From: Clostridia bacterium
GTDB taxonomy: Bacteria; Bacillota; Clostridia; Christensenellales; Aristaeellaceae
Reading direction: 5' to 3'
Assembly (NCBI GenBank): GCA_017937655.1
Contig: JAGBDE010000003.1
Coordinates: 1-64,000 of the forward strand
DNA length: 64,000 bases
A program made the position numbers and the translations under genes. Below the pieces are notes generated by a model. That model saw only the letters and a program-made list of their open reading frames with translations. It made no database searches and had not been told where the DNA came from. Positions 55,790 to 63,890 of this stretch are shown in pieces. Positions within the stretch are counted from its first letter, which is position 1; each line of letters starts with the position of its first letter.

Positions 55790-56713
55790 TCATCTTTCCT
55801 TTTTCATAAACCGGCTCAGCCCGTTCAGCGGCCTGTCCTGCCGGGGCTGGGGCTGCTCCGGCTCGTCCTGGGCCAGGCTGAGCAGCCGCACCAGCTCGCC
55901 GTCGGAGGGGCGCTGGGCAGGGTCGGCGCTGAGCATCCGCTGCACCGTGTCCCGATAGTCCGCAGGCAGCGCCCAGCTCAGGTGGATGGGCGCGCCGTCC
56001 AGGGCTGCCTCGTACAGATAGGCGTATTTCCCATCGATCCTGGGCAAACAACCCGCCCAGAACCAATGGATCATCGCCCCGAAGGCGAAGGTGTCGATAG
56101 CGGTGGTCAGCGGGATCTCCTGTCCCGCCATGCGGAGAAAGGCCTCCGGGGCCAGGTACACCGGGTCGCCCTCCATTTCCCGGGGCGACGGCGGCTCGTT
56201 CAAAAGGAAGCCGCTGTCCAGGTCGATGAGCCGGGCCTCGCAGCCGGCAAAGCCCTTGCGGATCAGCACATGCTCCGGCTTCAGGTCGGCGTGGACGATG
56301 TCCTGCATATGCAGCCGCTGGAGGCACAGGGCCAGGTTCAGCAGCAGCTGCCGTTTTTCCCGGGCGGTCAGGTCCGGATCCTTGCTGCCGCTCAGCTCCT
56401 GGCTCACTTCCTCGCTGACGGAGTAATACCGGCCGTCGTAGCGGAAAAAGTCCAGCACGGGCACCAGCGTATCGCCAATGACCAGCGACATGGCGCTGTA
56501 CAGCCGCTGCTTGCGGCCCTCAAACCTGCGGCAGCGCTCGATTTGCTTCTGCCGGAGATCCGGCTTGCCGCCGGCAACGGGGAACACCGGGCTGAGGAAT
56601 TCCTTGAGGAAGAACCTTTCTCCCCCACGGACGGCAATGGCCCAGCGCGCGCTGCCGCTGCCCGCAGTCTTCAGCGGCGTCAGCAGCCTATAAGCGCCAA
56701 TCGTCCGTTCCAT
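55790..56713 (-). CDS. Ser/Thr protein kinase-like protein (triad member)
   Basis: A 307-residue soluble kinase domain with no membrane anchor. Beta-3 Lys in RFFLKEF (about 37), catalytic loop IVHADLKPEHVLI (HRD is HAD; the metal-binding Asn of DLKPEN is His) and DFG replaced by DLD (LIDLDSGF). GDPVYLAPEAFLRM is the activation/P+1 region. The missing Asn makes activity doubtful; it may be weak or a pseudokinase. It overlaps the PP2C gene by 26 bases, and the ATG follows GGAGGTGA. With the phosphatase and the vWA protein it forms a kinase-phosphatase-adaptor set like the TerY-P triad. Confidence 0.85.
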   Translation of the reverse strand: MERTIGAYRLLTPLKTAGSGSARWAIAVRGGERFFLKEFLSPVFPVAGGKPDLRQKQIERCRRFEGRKQRLYSAMSLVIGDTLVPVLDFFRYDGRYYSVSEEVSQELSGSKDPDLTAREKRQLLLNLALCLQRLHMQDIVHADLKPEHVLIRKGFAGCEARLIDLDSGFLLNEPPSPREMEGDPVYLAPEAFLRMAGQEIPLTTAIDTFAFGAMIHWFWAGCLPRIDGKYAYLYEAALDGAPIHLSWALPADYRDTVQRMLSADPAQRPSDGELVRLLSLAQDEPEQPQPRQDRPLNGLSRFMKKER

Positions 56714-57653
56714 TGCCGGTCACCTCCCACCGTTCATATTGGGGCCGATATGCCTGCCAGCAGCGGCGGGCGGTTTCCCTGTCGCAGCCGCTGAGGCGTA
56801 CCGGGCGGATGAAATGATCCTCCAGGTGTTGTTTTCGTTGGGAATAAAAGGCTTTCATCTGGTCAAAATCATCAAAGCCCATCGGGGCGATGACGATGGT
56901 CGCGTCGTCGTGGCTGAGCTTACGCAGGGCACTGCCGAGCTTCCGCTGCCAGGAAGCCATGTCGCTGGCCGCAGCCATGGTGGACAGCAGCATCATTTCC
57001 AGTTCCATGGGGGTGGGCAGGCAGGAGTATCCGCCGTCGGTCAGCACCAGCATCAGGCAGGGGCCGGGGGCGGAAAACCGCCTGAGATGCAGCTGAATGG
57101 GCTGGTCTGCGCTCAGGCACAGGGACAGGGCGGAGTCGCCGTACAGGCGCTCGAACACGTCCAGGGGGCTTTTCACGTCGTCCTGGGTGTATTGGTGCAG
57201 GCCTTGCGCATCCAGGATGCAGCCCCGGCTGTCCCCCGCCCAGAGGAAACAGCCGTCGGCCAGGTCGCCCCCGGGCCCATGCAGCAGCCCGCAAAGGGTG
57301 GTGGGCAAAATCCGCTGCATGCTGCCCACAATCCGCCCCGCTTCCATGTGATTTTTCTGGGCAAATTTCTGAAACTGCTTTTCCATCCCCTGCTGCAAAT
57401 CCATCTGCAGCCTTACGCCCTCCATGGCGGACAGGGGGCAGGAAAGGCCCTTCGTGGCCCATTGCTTCATGGTGCGGGCCGCCAGCCGGGAGGCCGCGTA
57501 CGCGCCGGTGTGGCCCTTAAGGAGGGGATATCGCCGGCTGCCCAGGCCGCCGCAGCCGTCCGCCACGCAGATCATGCCGCTGCCGCCTGTCTGGCTGAGT
57601 ACAGCAAAGCTATCCTCCCCCTGGCGGGAGAGGATAGCGTGATTGACAATCAA
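56688..57653 (-). CDS. PP2C-family protein phosphatase (triad member)
   Basis: About 321 residues. PPM motifs: RQGEDSFAVL (usual R..NED), VADGCGGLGSR (DGxGG), WAGDSRG (GDSR), LVLTDGG and DDATIVI (DNAT-like), so a metal-dependent Ser/Thr phosphatase is likely. The start is uncertain. TTG 57653 is given as the first ordinary start, but GGGAGG (57674-57679) is ideally spaced (8 bases) for an in-frame ATT at 57665. It lies between the vWA gene (16-28 bases upstream) and the kinase gene it overlaps. A C-terminal extension of about 60 residues follows the catalytic domain. Confidence 0.88.
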   Translation of the reverse strand: MIVNHAILSRQGEDSFAVLSQTGGSGMICVADGCGGLGSRRYPLLKGHTGAYAASRLAARTMKQWATKGLSCPLSAMEGVRLQMDLQQGMEKQFQKFAQKNHMEAGRIVGSMQRILPTTLCGLLHGPGGDLADGCFLWAGDSRGCILDAQGLHQYTQDDVKSPLDVFERLYGDSALSLCLSADQPIQLHLRRFSAPGPCLMLVLTDGGYSCLPTPMELEMMLLSTMAAASDMASWQRKLGSALRKLSHDDATIVIAPMGFDDFDQMKAFYSQRKQHLEDHFIRPVRLSGCDRETARRCWQAYRPQYERWEVTGNGTDDWRL

Positions 57654-57681
57654 GTACGGTAGAATGGCTTTTGCCTCCCAA

Positions 57682-58362
57682 TCAGATGGTATTGCAAACG
57701 GCGTCCAGTACCTGCCGGTATTCCACTTCTTCCAGACCTTCGCTGACGGTCTGCACATGAATGACCTGGCCCCACTCGGAGGAAATGCGGCTCCAGGAGG
57801 GGGCGTCCGGGGCGAAAATGAGCAGGCGCTTGGCGTTTTCGTCCATGCGGCCGCCCAGCTGCTCGTCCTCCCACCAGAGGGTCAGCTCGTCGAAGTTCTC
57901 CGCCATGCCTTCCGGATACCAGGGGGCGATTTTTCCGTGGCCCAGGTCGTGGGTGGGGGCGTCGCTCCAAACCACGATGATGTGCCGCTTCTTAATGCCC
58001 TCACGGGTCCAGTCGCTGCGGATGGCGTAGCCCAGGGCTTCCAGGCCGTCCTCGGGGATGTCCCCGCCGCCCTTGGCGGTGATGCCTTCCACGCAGTCGT
58101 GGAGCATCTGGGACTCGGCGGGAAGGGTGAAAAAGTCGCTGGAGAGCATGGCTTCCTCGCCGTCTGCGATGTAGTCACGGAAGGCGATCACCTTCACCCG
58201 CAGCTGGTTGATCACCTTGTGCTTCTTTTCCATTTCGTCGGTAATATCCCGGTAGAGGTTCAGCGCGTTCTGCTTGACAAAATCAAGTACATGGCGCATG
58301 CTGCCGGTGGAATCAATGCAAAAAACCATATCCACGTTGTAAGTCAGCTTATAGCCTTCCAA
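57682..58362 (-). CDS. von Willebrand factor A domain protein (TerY-like, triad member)
   Basis: A 226-residue cytoplasmic vWA domain. The MIDAS metal motif DSTGSM (DxSxS) is at about 17-22 in the first strand VDMVFCIDSTGSM, with the later Thr/Asp in TAKGGGDIPEDGLEAL and WSDAPTHD. Start is TTG 58362, 8 bases after AAAGGAGG. First gene of a three-gene operon with a PP2C phosphatase and a kinase. vWA proteins act as adaptors or substrates in TerY-P triads; the link to tellurite or stress response is by analogy only, with no ter genes here. Confidence 0.87.
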   Translation of the reverse strand: MEGYKLTYNVDMVFCIDSTGSMRHVLDFVKQNALNLYRDITDEMEKKHKVINQLRVKVIAFRDYIADGEEAMLSSDFFTLPAESQMLHDCVEGITAKGGGDIPEDGLEALGYAIRSDWTREGIKKRHIIVVWSDAPTHDLGHGKIAPWYPEGMAENFDELTLWWEDEQLGGRMDENAKRLLIFAPDAPSWSRISSEWGQVIHVQTVSEGLEEVEYRQVLDAVCNTI

Positions 58363-58392
58363 AATGATGGCCTCCTTTGTTTCTGTTCTTAA

Positions 58393-58421
58393 ATGATAGC
58401 ATATTTTGGCCTATTACTCAA
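58393..58421 (-). promoter_or_regulatory. promoter of the vWA-PP2C-kinase operon
   Basis: On the minus strand TTGAGT (58416-58421), 17-base spacer, TATCAT (58393-58398) with a TGC extension. Confidence 0.75.
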
Positions 58422-58505
58422 GATTTTCCTTTGCGGAAAAAGCAGGAAAAACGCCGGTATCACGCGAAGGTTACAATGTTACATTTTTTTCGAAGGCGGG
58501 ATATT

Positions 58506-59345
58506 ATGAAAGCCAGAAAGATTTTTGGCGTTCTTTTCACCATTCTGGGATCCATGACGGTGTTCCTTTCCCTGGCGGCGCTGATTTTGCCGCTGGTGGC
58601 CAACCAGCAGATGAACCTGGTGCTGGAAAGCTTTTACCGTCCCTCGGACAATTTTCTGGTCAATCTGATCAACAGCCTGATGAGCTTTCTGCTGGAAAAC
58701 TCCGTGCTGATGCTGGTTGGCGGGGCTGCCATTTTGCTGGTGGGTGTGCTGCTGCTTTTGAGCGCCGCCCGTCTGGAGGAAGAGCAGAGCGCCTCCAAAC
58801 GCAGCGCCGAGCGCGCTCAGGCCGCCCAGCCCCGACCCGCGCCTGTGTGGAAGCGGCAGGCCCCTTCTGCGGACGATGAACCCAACCCCTTCGCCGCCCC
58901 GGCCAATGATGCGGCCGACACGCCCCAGGCGCCGGAATACGTGCCGGTGACTGCAGAGCCTGATTTTCAGGTGACCCAGCCGGAGACGGTTGCCCGGCCG
59001 TCCGTTTCTGCGCCGCCCAAGCCCCAGCACAGCGAGGAGGACATCGCCGCCATGCTGGCCCCCGCCGAGGAACCCTACGCCATGGGCCCGGACGACGTGT
59101 TCTACTCCCCCGGCACGGCCCGCCGGCTGAGCCGAACAGAAGCGCCCCAGCAGTCCTCCCCCACCCCGTTGCAGGAACGGGAGAGCTTCATGCCCCTGTT
59201 CTCCACCGCACCGGCTGCAAAGCCCGTCGCCCACGAGGAGGAACCTGTTCCCGCCCCCGTAGCAGAACCGGCCCCCTCGCCTGCCCCTGTCGCCCAAAAG
59301 CCCAAGGTGAAAATCAAGAGCACCATGGGAAAGCATACGGTGTGA
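58506..59345 (+). CDS. two-helix membrane protein with long Pro/Ala-rich tail
   Basis: A 279-residue protein with two hydrophobic helices (about 5-30 and 70-97) and a long disordered tail rich in Pro, Ala, Glu and Gln (about 105-279), ending in a basic KPKVKIKSTMGKH. No family recognised. The tail is probably cytoplasmic. The start ATG 58506 has a weak site (AAGGCGGG). It is divergent from the vWA operon and followed by a terminator. Confidence 0.65.
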   Translation: MKARKIFGVLFTILGSMTVFLSLAALILPLVANQQMNLVLESFYRPSDNFLVNLINSLMSFLLENSVLMLVGGAAILLVGVLLLLSAARLEEEQSASKRSAERAQAAQPRPAPVWKRQAPSADDEPNPFAAPANDAADTPQAPEYVPVTAEPDFQVTQPETVARPSVSAPPKPQHSEEDIAAMLAPAEEPYAMGPDDVFYSPGTARRLSRTEAPQQSSPTPLQERESFMPLFSTAPAAKPVAHEEEPVPAPVAEPAPSPAPVAQKPKVKIKSTMGKHTV

Positions 59346-59352
59346 TCCCCCC

Positions 59353-59382
59353 GCCGCCCGCTGAGTCGGGTGGCTTTTTTCA
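59353..59382 (+). terminator. terminator of the gene at 58506
   Basis: GCCGCCCG pairs with CGGGTGGC (one G-T pair), followed by six T. Confidence 0.85.
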
Positions 59383-59385
59383 TGC

Positions 59386-59418
59386 AAAACGCCCCGGACA
59401 GTCATCCTGCCCGGGGCG
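59386..59418 (-). terminator. terminator of the surface protein gene
   Basis: CGCCCCGG (59390-59397) pairs with CCGGGGCG (59411-59418); on the minus strand TTTTGC follows. Confidence 0.8.
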
Positions 59419-59427
59419 ATGATTTGT

Positions 59428-62376
59428 TTACGGGTTCTCGGGATTTTCGGGAGTATCAGGTGTTTCCGGAGTATCGGGAGTCTCCGGAGTATCGGGAGTC
59501 TCCGGGGTATTGGAAGTCTCAGCAGTATCGGGAGTATCCGGGGTATCAGGTGTTTCCGGAGCAGCCTGCACCACGATGGTCACAGTCACGGTGGCGGTGA
59601 TGCTGGGATCGCTGGCATCCGTGCAGGTAACGGCCAGCACGTAAGTGCCGGGTTCCACAGCGCCGGCTGCGTTCACCACGCCGTTTTCATCGACGGTGAA
59701 CAGGGCGGCGTGGGCCTCGTTTTCGCTGGTCAGGCTCCACAGATAGCTGCCGCTGCCGCCGGAGGCCAGCAGTTCCACCTTGACGGCCTCGTCATGAGCG
59801 AAGGTGTAGCCTTCCTCCACCACCGCCACGGCAATGGGCGGCAGCACAGGATCGGGCTTGTCAATGGTGACGGTGATGGCCTCGGTGGACTTGGTCAGGC
59901 CGGAATCGGTGACGGTGACAGTCAGGGTGTAGGTGCCTTCCGCCAGGTCGGCAGAGAGGGCGGTCACCTTGCCGTCCACCACCTGGAAGGCGTCCGCGGG
60001 AGCCACGCTCCAAGCATAGCTGCCGGTGCCGCCGGTGGCGCTGACGGTGAAGTCAACCTGACTGCCGCTTTCCCAGGTGTAGGAGGTGTTGTAGCCTCTG
60101 AGGGCGATATCCTCCACCACACGGAAGGTGTAGCTGACAGGCTCGGAGATGCCGGCCTTGTTGGTAGCGGTGACGCTGATGGTGTACTCACCGGCAGCAG
60201 TAGGCGTGCCGTTGAGGGCGCCGGTGTTGGTGTCCATGCTCATGCCGGAGCACAGGGTTCCGCCCAGAGACCAGGAAGTGATGGGAGCCTCGGTGGCGGT
60301 GAACTTCACGCCGCTGATGGGCTGATCCACAAAGAACAGGTTCTGGCTGGGAGCGGCGACCACGGGCTTCTGCTGCACGGGAAGCACGGTAACGGTGTAG
60401 TCGCCGAAAGCCGCTTCACCGGCTGCATTGGAAACCTTCACATTGACCTTGAAATCACCATAAGTAGTGGGCTGGCCGGAGATCTTGTTGCCGCTGATGG
60501 TCATGCCGGGAATTTCTCCGGTGAGGATCCAGGTGCTGGGCTCGGTGCCGTTGCCGGTGAACTCCACAGCGAAGTCATAACCCACAATGTTATTGCCGCT
60601 GGCCTTGGCCTCAAAGCTGCTGTGGGCGACGGCCACAGCTGCAGTGGCGTTGCTTGCCACGGTGCCGCAATAATCGCCAATACCCACGGCCTTGACGGTG
60701 ATGGCCTTGCCGCCGTCGGCAGCGGTGACGGTGTACTTTTCGCCGGTAGCGACCTCGGTTTCACCGGCGAACCAGTGGAACTCGGCGGTGGCGCCAGCGG
60801 GAGAAATAGCAGCCTCCAGGGTGGTGCCTGCGCCGTTCTTGAACACGGGCTGAGCGTCGCCGTTGATGCTGACGCCGGTCAGCTGGATGTTGTTGGTCAC
60901 AACGCCGGTGCTGGCCACGGCTTCGCCCTCGTAGCTGCCGGTGCCCTTCACCTTCAGCTGGATGGTGCAGCCCTTGAAGCTGTCGTCCAGGATGATGGCG
61001 GAATCGGCAAAGGCCTTGACCACGGTGGTGCCATTCATGACGGACCATTCATAGGTCACGGTGGCGGTGGACGGGACCACCTGGGCGCTGAGCTTATCGC
61101 CCACGTTGGGAGCGGCCGCAGCGGCAGGGGTGGTTTCGTTGATGATGGTCACGCTGTCGATGGTGCCCTTGGCAGCCACGGCGGCGGTCTCCACGGTCTT
61201 AACAGAGCCCTCAAATGCGCCGCTGCCGGTGATGGTCAGCTTCACGGGATAGCCCTTGTCGGCCTCGGCCACGGTGTAGGTGGCGGCGGTGGAGGTCTTG
61301 CCGTTCACCTCCCACAGGCAGGTGAAGGTGGCGTCGGCAGGATCGGCCTTGGGGGTGAGCTTATCGCCCACAACGGGGTTCAGGTTGTCCAGGGTGACGC
61401 CGTTCAGGGTGCGGTTGTCCTTGACCACAGCGGTGTAGCCGCTGACCGCGCTGCCGGTGTAGGTGCCCACGCCGGTAATGCGCAGCTGCAGGGCACAGCC
61501 CGCATCCGCAGAGGTAATGCTGTAAGCGGCGTTGGTGCCCACGGTGGTCACGTTGCCGGCAGCGTCCTTGCGCATCCATTCATAGGTGACGGTGGCGGAC
61601 GCCGGGGTCACGGTATGGACGGCCAGAATGTTACCGATAACAGGCGACATGTTATTGATGGTCACGCCGCTGACGCTGGTATGCTTGTTATAGGAAAGGA
61701 ACTCGTTCATCATGTAGCCGACGCGGCTGCCGATCTGGATGTAGTCCCAAACCTCACCCTTCTGGATGATCTTCACCGGCGTGCCCACGCTGTAGGTGCC
61801 GATCTTGGAGTAGTTCTTGCCGGGGCCGGTGCGCAGACGCACGCCGTAGCCGTTGGTGCTCCAGACATAGGCATCGCCCACATAAGAGGGAGTGGAGCCG
61901 CCGTCCTTGCTGAGGAACTCGGACATCATGTAGCCGGTGGTGCCGTTGATCACGATACGGCACCAATACTTGCCGCTTTCCAGGATCTGGGCGCGGGTAC
62001 CCACCGGATACTTGGCGATGACCCCGTAGCTGGTGCTGGGGCCCCGGCGCATGCGCACGCCGTAGCCGTTGCCGCTGACCACGGTGGCGTTGGCGTTAGC
62101 GGTGCTGGTGTTGATGGACAGATAATCGGAGTACATGTAACCGGTGCGTCCATCGGGGGTCTCGACCCGGTACCAGCTGCCCGCAGAGCCCAGAATTTTG
62201 ATCTGGGTGCCGGTATAGTAACTGGTGATGGTCTTTGCGTTAAAGGACGCATCGGCCCGGAGGCGGAGCCATCCTCCCACAACGGTTGCATACTGCGTGG
62301 CAGCCTGAGCGCTCATCACCGGCAAAAGGCCGACGAGCAGAACGACCGCAAGCAGGGTGGCAATACAGCGTTTCAT
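59428..62376 (-). CDS. secreted surface protein: three SH3 domains, Ig-like repeats, TPE/TPD tail
   Basis: A 982-residue exported protein. Signal peptide (about 1-26, ending AQA), then three bacterial SH3 (SH3b) repeats (about 28-90, 95-155, 165-235), each with a VRMRRGPSTSY/LRADASFNAK-type start and GYMYSDYL/GYMMSEFL/GYMMNEFL end. Five or so Ig-like units follow (with the recurring TVTYEW and LQLRITGVGTYTG-like strands), then two putative Ig/cadherin-like domains (about 610-760) and several more beta domains. The last about 43 residues are TPE/TPD triplets. There is no LPXTG or membrane anchor, so binding to the wall probably depends on the SH3 domains. ATG 62376 follows GGAGGG. Confidence 0.9.
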   Translation of the reverse strand: MKRCIATLLAVVLLVGLLPVMSAQAATQYATVVGGWLRLRADASFNAKTITSYYTGTQIKILGSAGSWYRVETPDGRTGYMYSDYLSINTSTANANATVVSGNGYGVRMRRGPSTSYGVIAKYPVGTRAQILESGKYWCRIVINGTTGYMMSEFLSKDGGSTPSYVGDAYVWSTNGYGVRLRTGPGKNYSKIGTYSVGTPVKIIQKGEVWDYIQIGSRVGYMMNEFLSYNKHTSVSGVTINNMSPVIGNILAVHTVTPASATVTYEWMRKDAAGNVTTVGTNAAYSITSADAGCALQLRITGVGTYTGSAVSGYTAVVKDNRTLNGVTLDNLNPVVGDKLTPKADPADATFTCLWEVNGKTSTAATYTVAEADKGYPVKLTITGSGAFEGSVKTVETAAVAAKGTIDSVTIINETTPAAAAAPNVGDKLSAQVVPSTATVTYEWSVMNGTTVVKAFADSAIILDDSFKGCTIQLKVKGTGSYEGEAVASTGVVTNNIQLTGVSINGDAQPVFKNGAGTTLEAAISPAGATAEFHWFAGETEVATGEKYTVTAADGGKAITVKAVGIGDYCGTVASNATAAVAVAHSSFEAKASGNNIVGYDFAVEFTGNGTEPSTWILTGEIPGMTISGNKISGQPTTYGDFKVNVKVSNAAGEAAFGDYTVTVLPVQQKPVVAAPSQNLFFVDQPISGVKFTATEAPITSWSLGGTLCSGMSMDTNTGALNGTPTAAGEYTISVTATNKAGISEPVSYTFRVVEDIALRGYNTSYTWESGSQVDFTVSATGGTGSYAWSVAPADAFQVVDGKVTALSADLAEGTYTLTVTVTDSGLTKSTEAITVTIDKPDPVLPPIAVAVVEEGYTFAHDEAVKVELLASGGSGSYLWSLTSENEAHAALFTVDENGVVNAAGAVEPGTYVLAVTCTDASDPSITATVTVTIVVQAAPETPDTPDTPDTAETSNTPETPDTPETPDTPETPDTPENPENP
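59431..59566. repeat. 18-bp minisatellite in the C-terminal tail of the surface protein gene
   Basis: About six imperfect tandem copies of an 18-base unit (GGAGTATCGGGAGTCTCC on plus) encode the six-residue repeat ETPDTP/DTPETP. Two adjacent copies are identical, so the array may gain or lose units by slippage without shifting the frame. Confidence 0.8.
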
Positions 62377-62475
62377 CGTTTGATCCCTCCATAAAAAAGT
62401 CTGTGGCAAAAAGCCAAGGTGGTTTTCACTTATTCTAACGATGTGAGGCCGGCAATTCTTCCCAGCCGTGTAAAC

Positions 62476-62509
62476 AATTGTACAATTTTTTGCAGGGTTT
62501 GTAAACCCT
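62476..62509 (-). promoter_or_regulatory. promoter of the surface protein gene with overlapping palindromes
   Basis: On the minus strand TTTACA (62500-62505), 17-base spacer, TACAAT (62477-62482). The -35 lies in AGGGTTT-GT-AAACCCT (62494-62509) and the -10 in AATTGTACAATT (62476-62487), both perfect palindromes and probable regulator sites. Confidence 0.65.
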
Positions 62510-62540
62510 TGAAATATCTGGCAATGCGCCCTTTTGTGCC

Positions 62541-62599
62541 AAAAAGCGCGCCGATTTTTTCCATCCCATCAATCCATGGGGGAGCGAAAAAACCGGCGC
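62541..62599 (-). terminator. terminator of the zinc-ribbon / dnaJ operon
   Basis: GCGCCGATTTTTT (62548-62560) pairs with AAAAAACCGGCGC (62587-62599) over 13 positions with one G-T pair; on the minus strand a T5 tract follows the stem. Confidence 0.85.
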
Positions 62600-62620
62600 A
62601 CGATATGTTGTTGTTGAAAA

Positions 62621-63076
62621 TCAGGCCTTCTGGGTGAAGCTGGTGTGGCAGCACTTGCAGGTGACGGTCACCACACCCTTTCCCCGGGGCAGGCGCAGCC
62701 GGGTCTTGCAGCAGGGGCAGCGGAAATACTTGTACTGCTTGCGGTTCTTAAAGCGGTTGATGGCCTGGCGCAGGCCGGTGGACACGCGCTGCCAGAAGCT
62801 GTCAAACCGCTGGGCCTCCGCCTGGCGCTTGGGCAGGTTGCGGCTGAACATGCGGTAGATGGAGAAAAAGTACATACCGTAGCCTGCAGCCATCAGCAGC
62901 AGGCACAGTGCAGACAACAGGGTGCTCTGGTTTTTCACAGCCACGCCGCTGAGCAGCGAGCTGATCAAATTCACGATCAGACCGCCCCACAAAAGGGCAA
63001 GGCTCAGCCGGTCAGGGCCGTGACGGCCCATCATGAAGCGTTGCAGGGCCAGTTTAATGCGGGTGAAAAAAGGCAT
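62621..63076 (-). CDS. membrane protein with C-terminal zinc ribbon
   Basis: A 151-residue protein. Two hydrophobic helices (about 24-45 and 50-73), a basic linker (about 78-112) and a zinc ribbon CPCCKTRLRLPRGKGVVTVTCKCC (about 121-144, CxxC...CxxC). The RxRGKG between the Cys pairs is common in zinc ribbons of this type. The gene lies 22 bases after the J-domain gene and probably belongs to its operon. Function unknown. Confidence 0.75.
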   Translation of the reverse strand: MPFFTRIKLALQRFMMGRHGPDRLSLALLWGGLIVNLISSLLSGVAVKNQSTLLSALCLLLMAAGYGMYFFSIYRMFSRNLPKRQAEAQRFDSFWQRVSTGLRQAINRFKNRKQYKYFRCPCCKTRLRLPRGKGVVTVTCKCCHTSFTQKA

Positions 63077-63098
63077 AGGCGTCTCCTCCGAAAGGTTC

Positions 63099-63890
63099 TC
63101 AGCAGCCGCAGCGGCAGCAGCAGTTCAGGAACAGGTTGATCATCATGCAGTTGAGGCAGGGGTTGGAGCAGCACAGGGTGGAATATCCCCCGGCGGAGCT
63201 CCGGTGGTCATAGCCGAAGCCGGTGGCGTTCAGCTGGGCCAGAAATTCCCGGAAGGCGGGCTCGTCCGGGTTCATGTTCACGGCCCGCTTGGCATCGTCC
63301 AGGGCGCGGATGCGGTTGCCCAGGCCCAGGTTTGCCTTGGCGCTCCAGTAATACCATGCCGCCCGGCGGTTGCTGACACCGGCAAGCATGCTGAGGGCGT
63401 CATTGTATCGGCCGCTTAAAACGGCGCTGGACGCGCTGCGCAGCTCCGGGTCGTTTTCCGTGTAGGCGGTGGTCTCGTACTGGCGGCGCTGCCCGCCGAA
63501 CATGCTTCCAAATCCAAAGGGGTCAAACCCAAAGCCACCAAAGGGATTATCATACTGGTCATAGCTTTGCTGGCCCCGGTACTGGCCGTAGCCCTGCTGG
63601 CCGCCATAGCTGCGGCTGTAGCCGCCGTAGCTGTTGTAGCTGCCGCTCTGGCCGTAGCTGTCATAGCTCTGCCCGCCGTAGCTCTGGCTGTAGCTCTGAC
63701 CGCCGGGCTGGTTCTTCTTTTTGACCAGAATGTTATACGCTTCGTTAACTTCCTTCATCTTGGCCTCCGCCTCCGCGGAGCCGCCGTTCAGGTCAGGATG
63801 GTATTTCTTGGCCAGCTTGCGGTATGCGGCCTTGATCTCATCGTCCGTGGCGCCGGGGCTGACACCCAGCACCTGATAGGGATCCTTCAC
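63099..63890 (-). CDS. J-domain protein with Tyr/Gly/Ser-rich linker and Cys-rich end
   Basis: A 263-residue DnaJ-like protein. J domain at 1-66 ([34 protein letters not shown] at about 31-33), so it should stimulate an Hsp70 ATPase. It is followed by a low-complexity Tyr/Gly/Ser/Gln-rich region (about 64-140), a helical TPR-like segment (about 145-215) and a Cys-rich end ([24 protein letters not shown]) of unknown role. There is no Cys-rich zinc-finger domain of classic DnaJ. Start GTG 63890 overlaps the upstream stop (GTGA). Confidence 0.85.
   Translation of the reverse strand: MKDPYQVLGVSPGATDDEIKAAYRKLAKKYHPDLNGGSAEAEAKMKEVNEAYNILVKKKNQPGGQSYSQSYGGQSYDSYGQSGSYNSYGGYSRSYGGQQGYGQYRGQQSYDQYDNPFGGFGFDPFGFGSMFGGQRRQYETTAYTENDPELRSASSAVLSGRYNDALSMLAGVSNRRAAWYYWSAKANLGLGNRIRALDDAKRAVNMNPDEPAFREFLAQLNATGFGYDHRSSAGGYSTLCCSNPCLNCMMINLFLNCCCRCGC

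Noticed and set aside
59431..59566. Tandem repeat considered as a CRISPR array
   Set aside because: Units are directly adjacent with no spacers and encode a TPE/TPD peptide in frame.
59419..62394. 991-residue plus-strand ORF opposite the surface protein
   Set aside because: The minus-strand gene has a signal peptide, SH3 repeats, promoter and ribosome site; the plus ORF is a low-complexity mirror.
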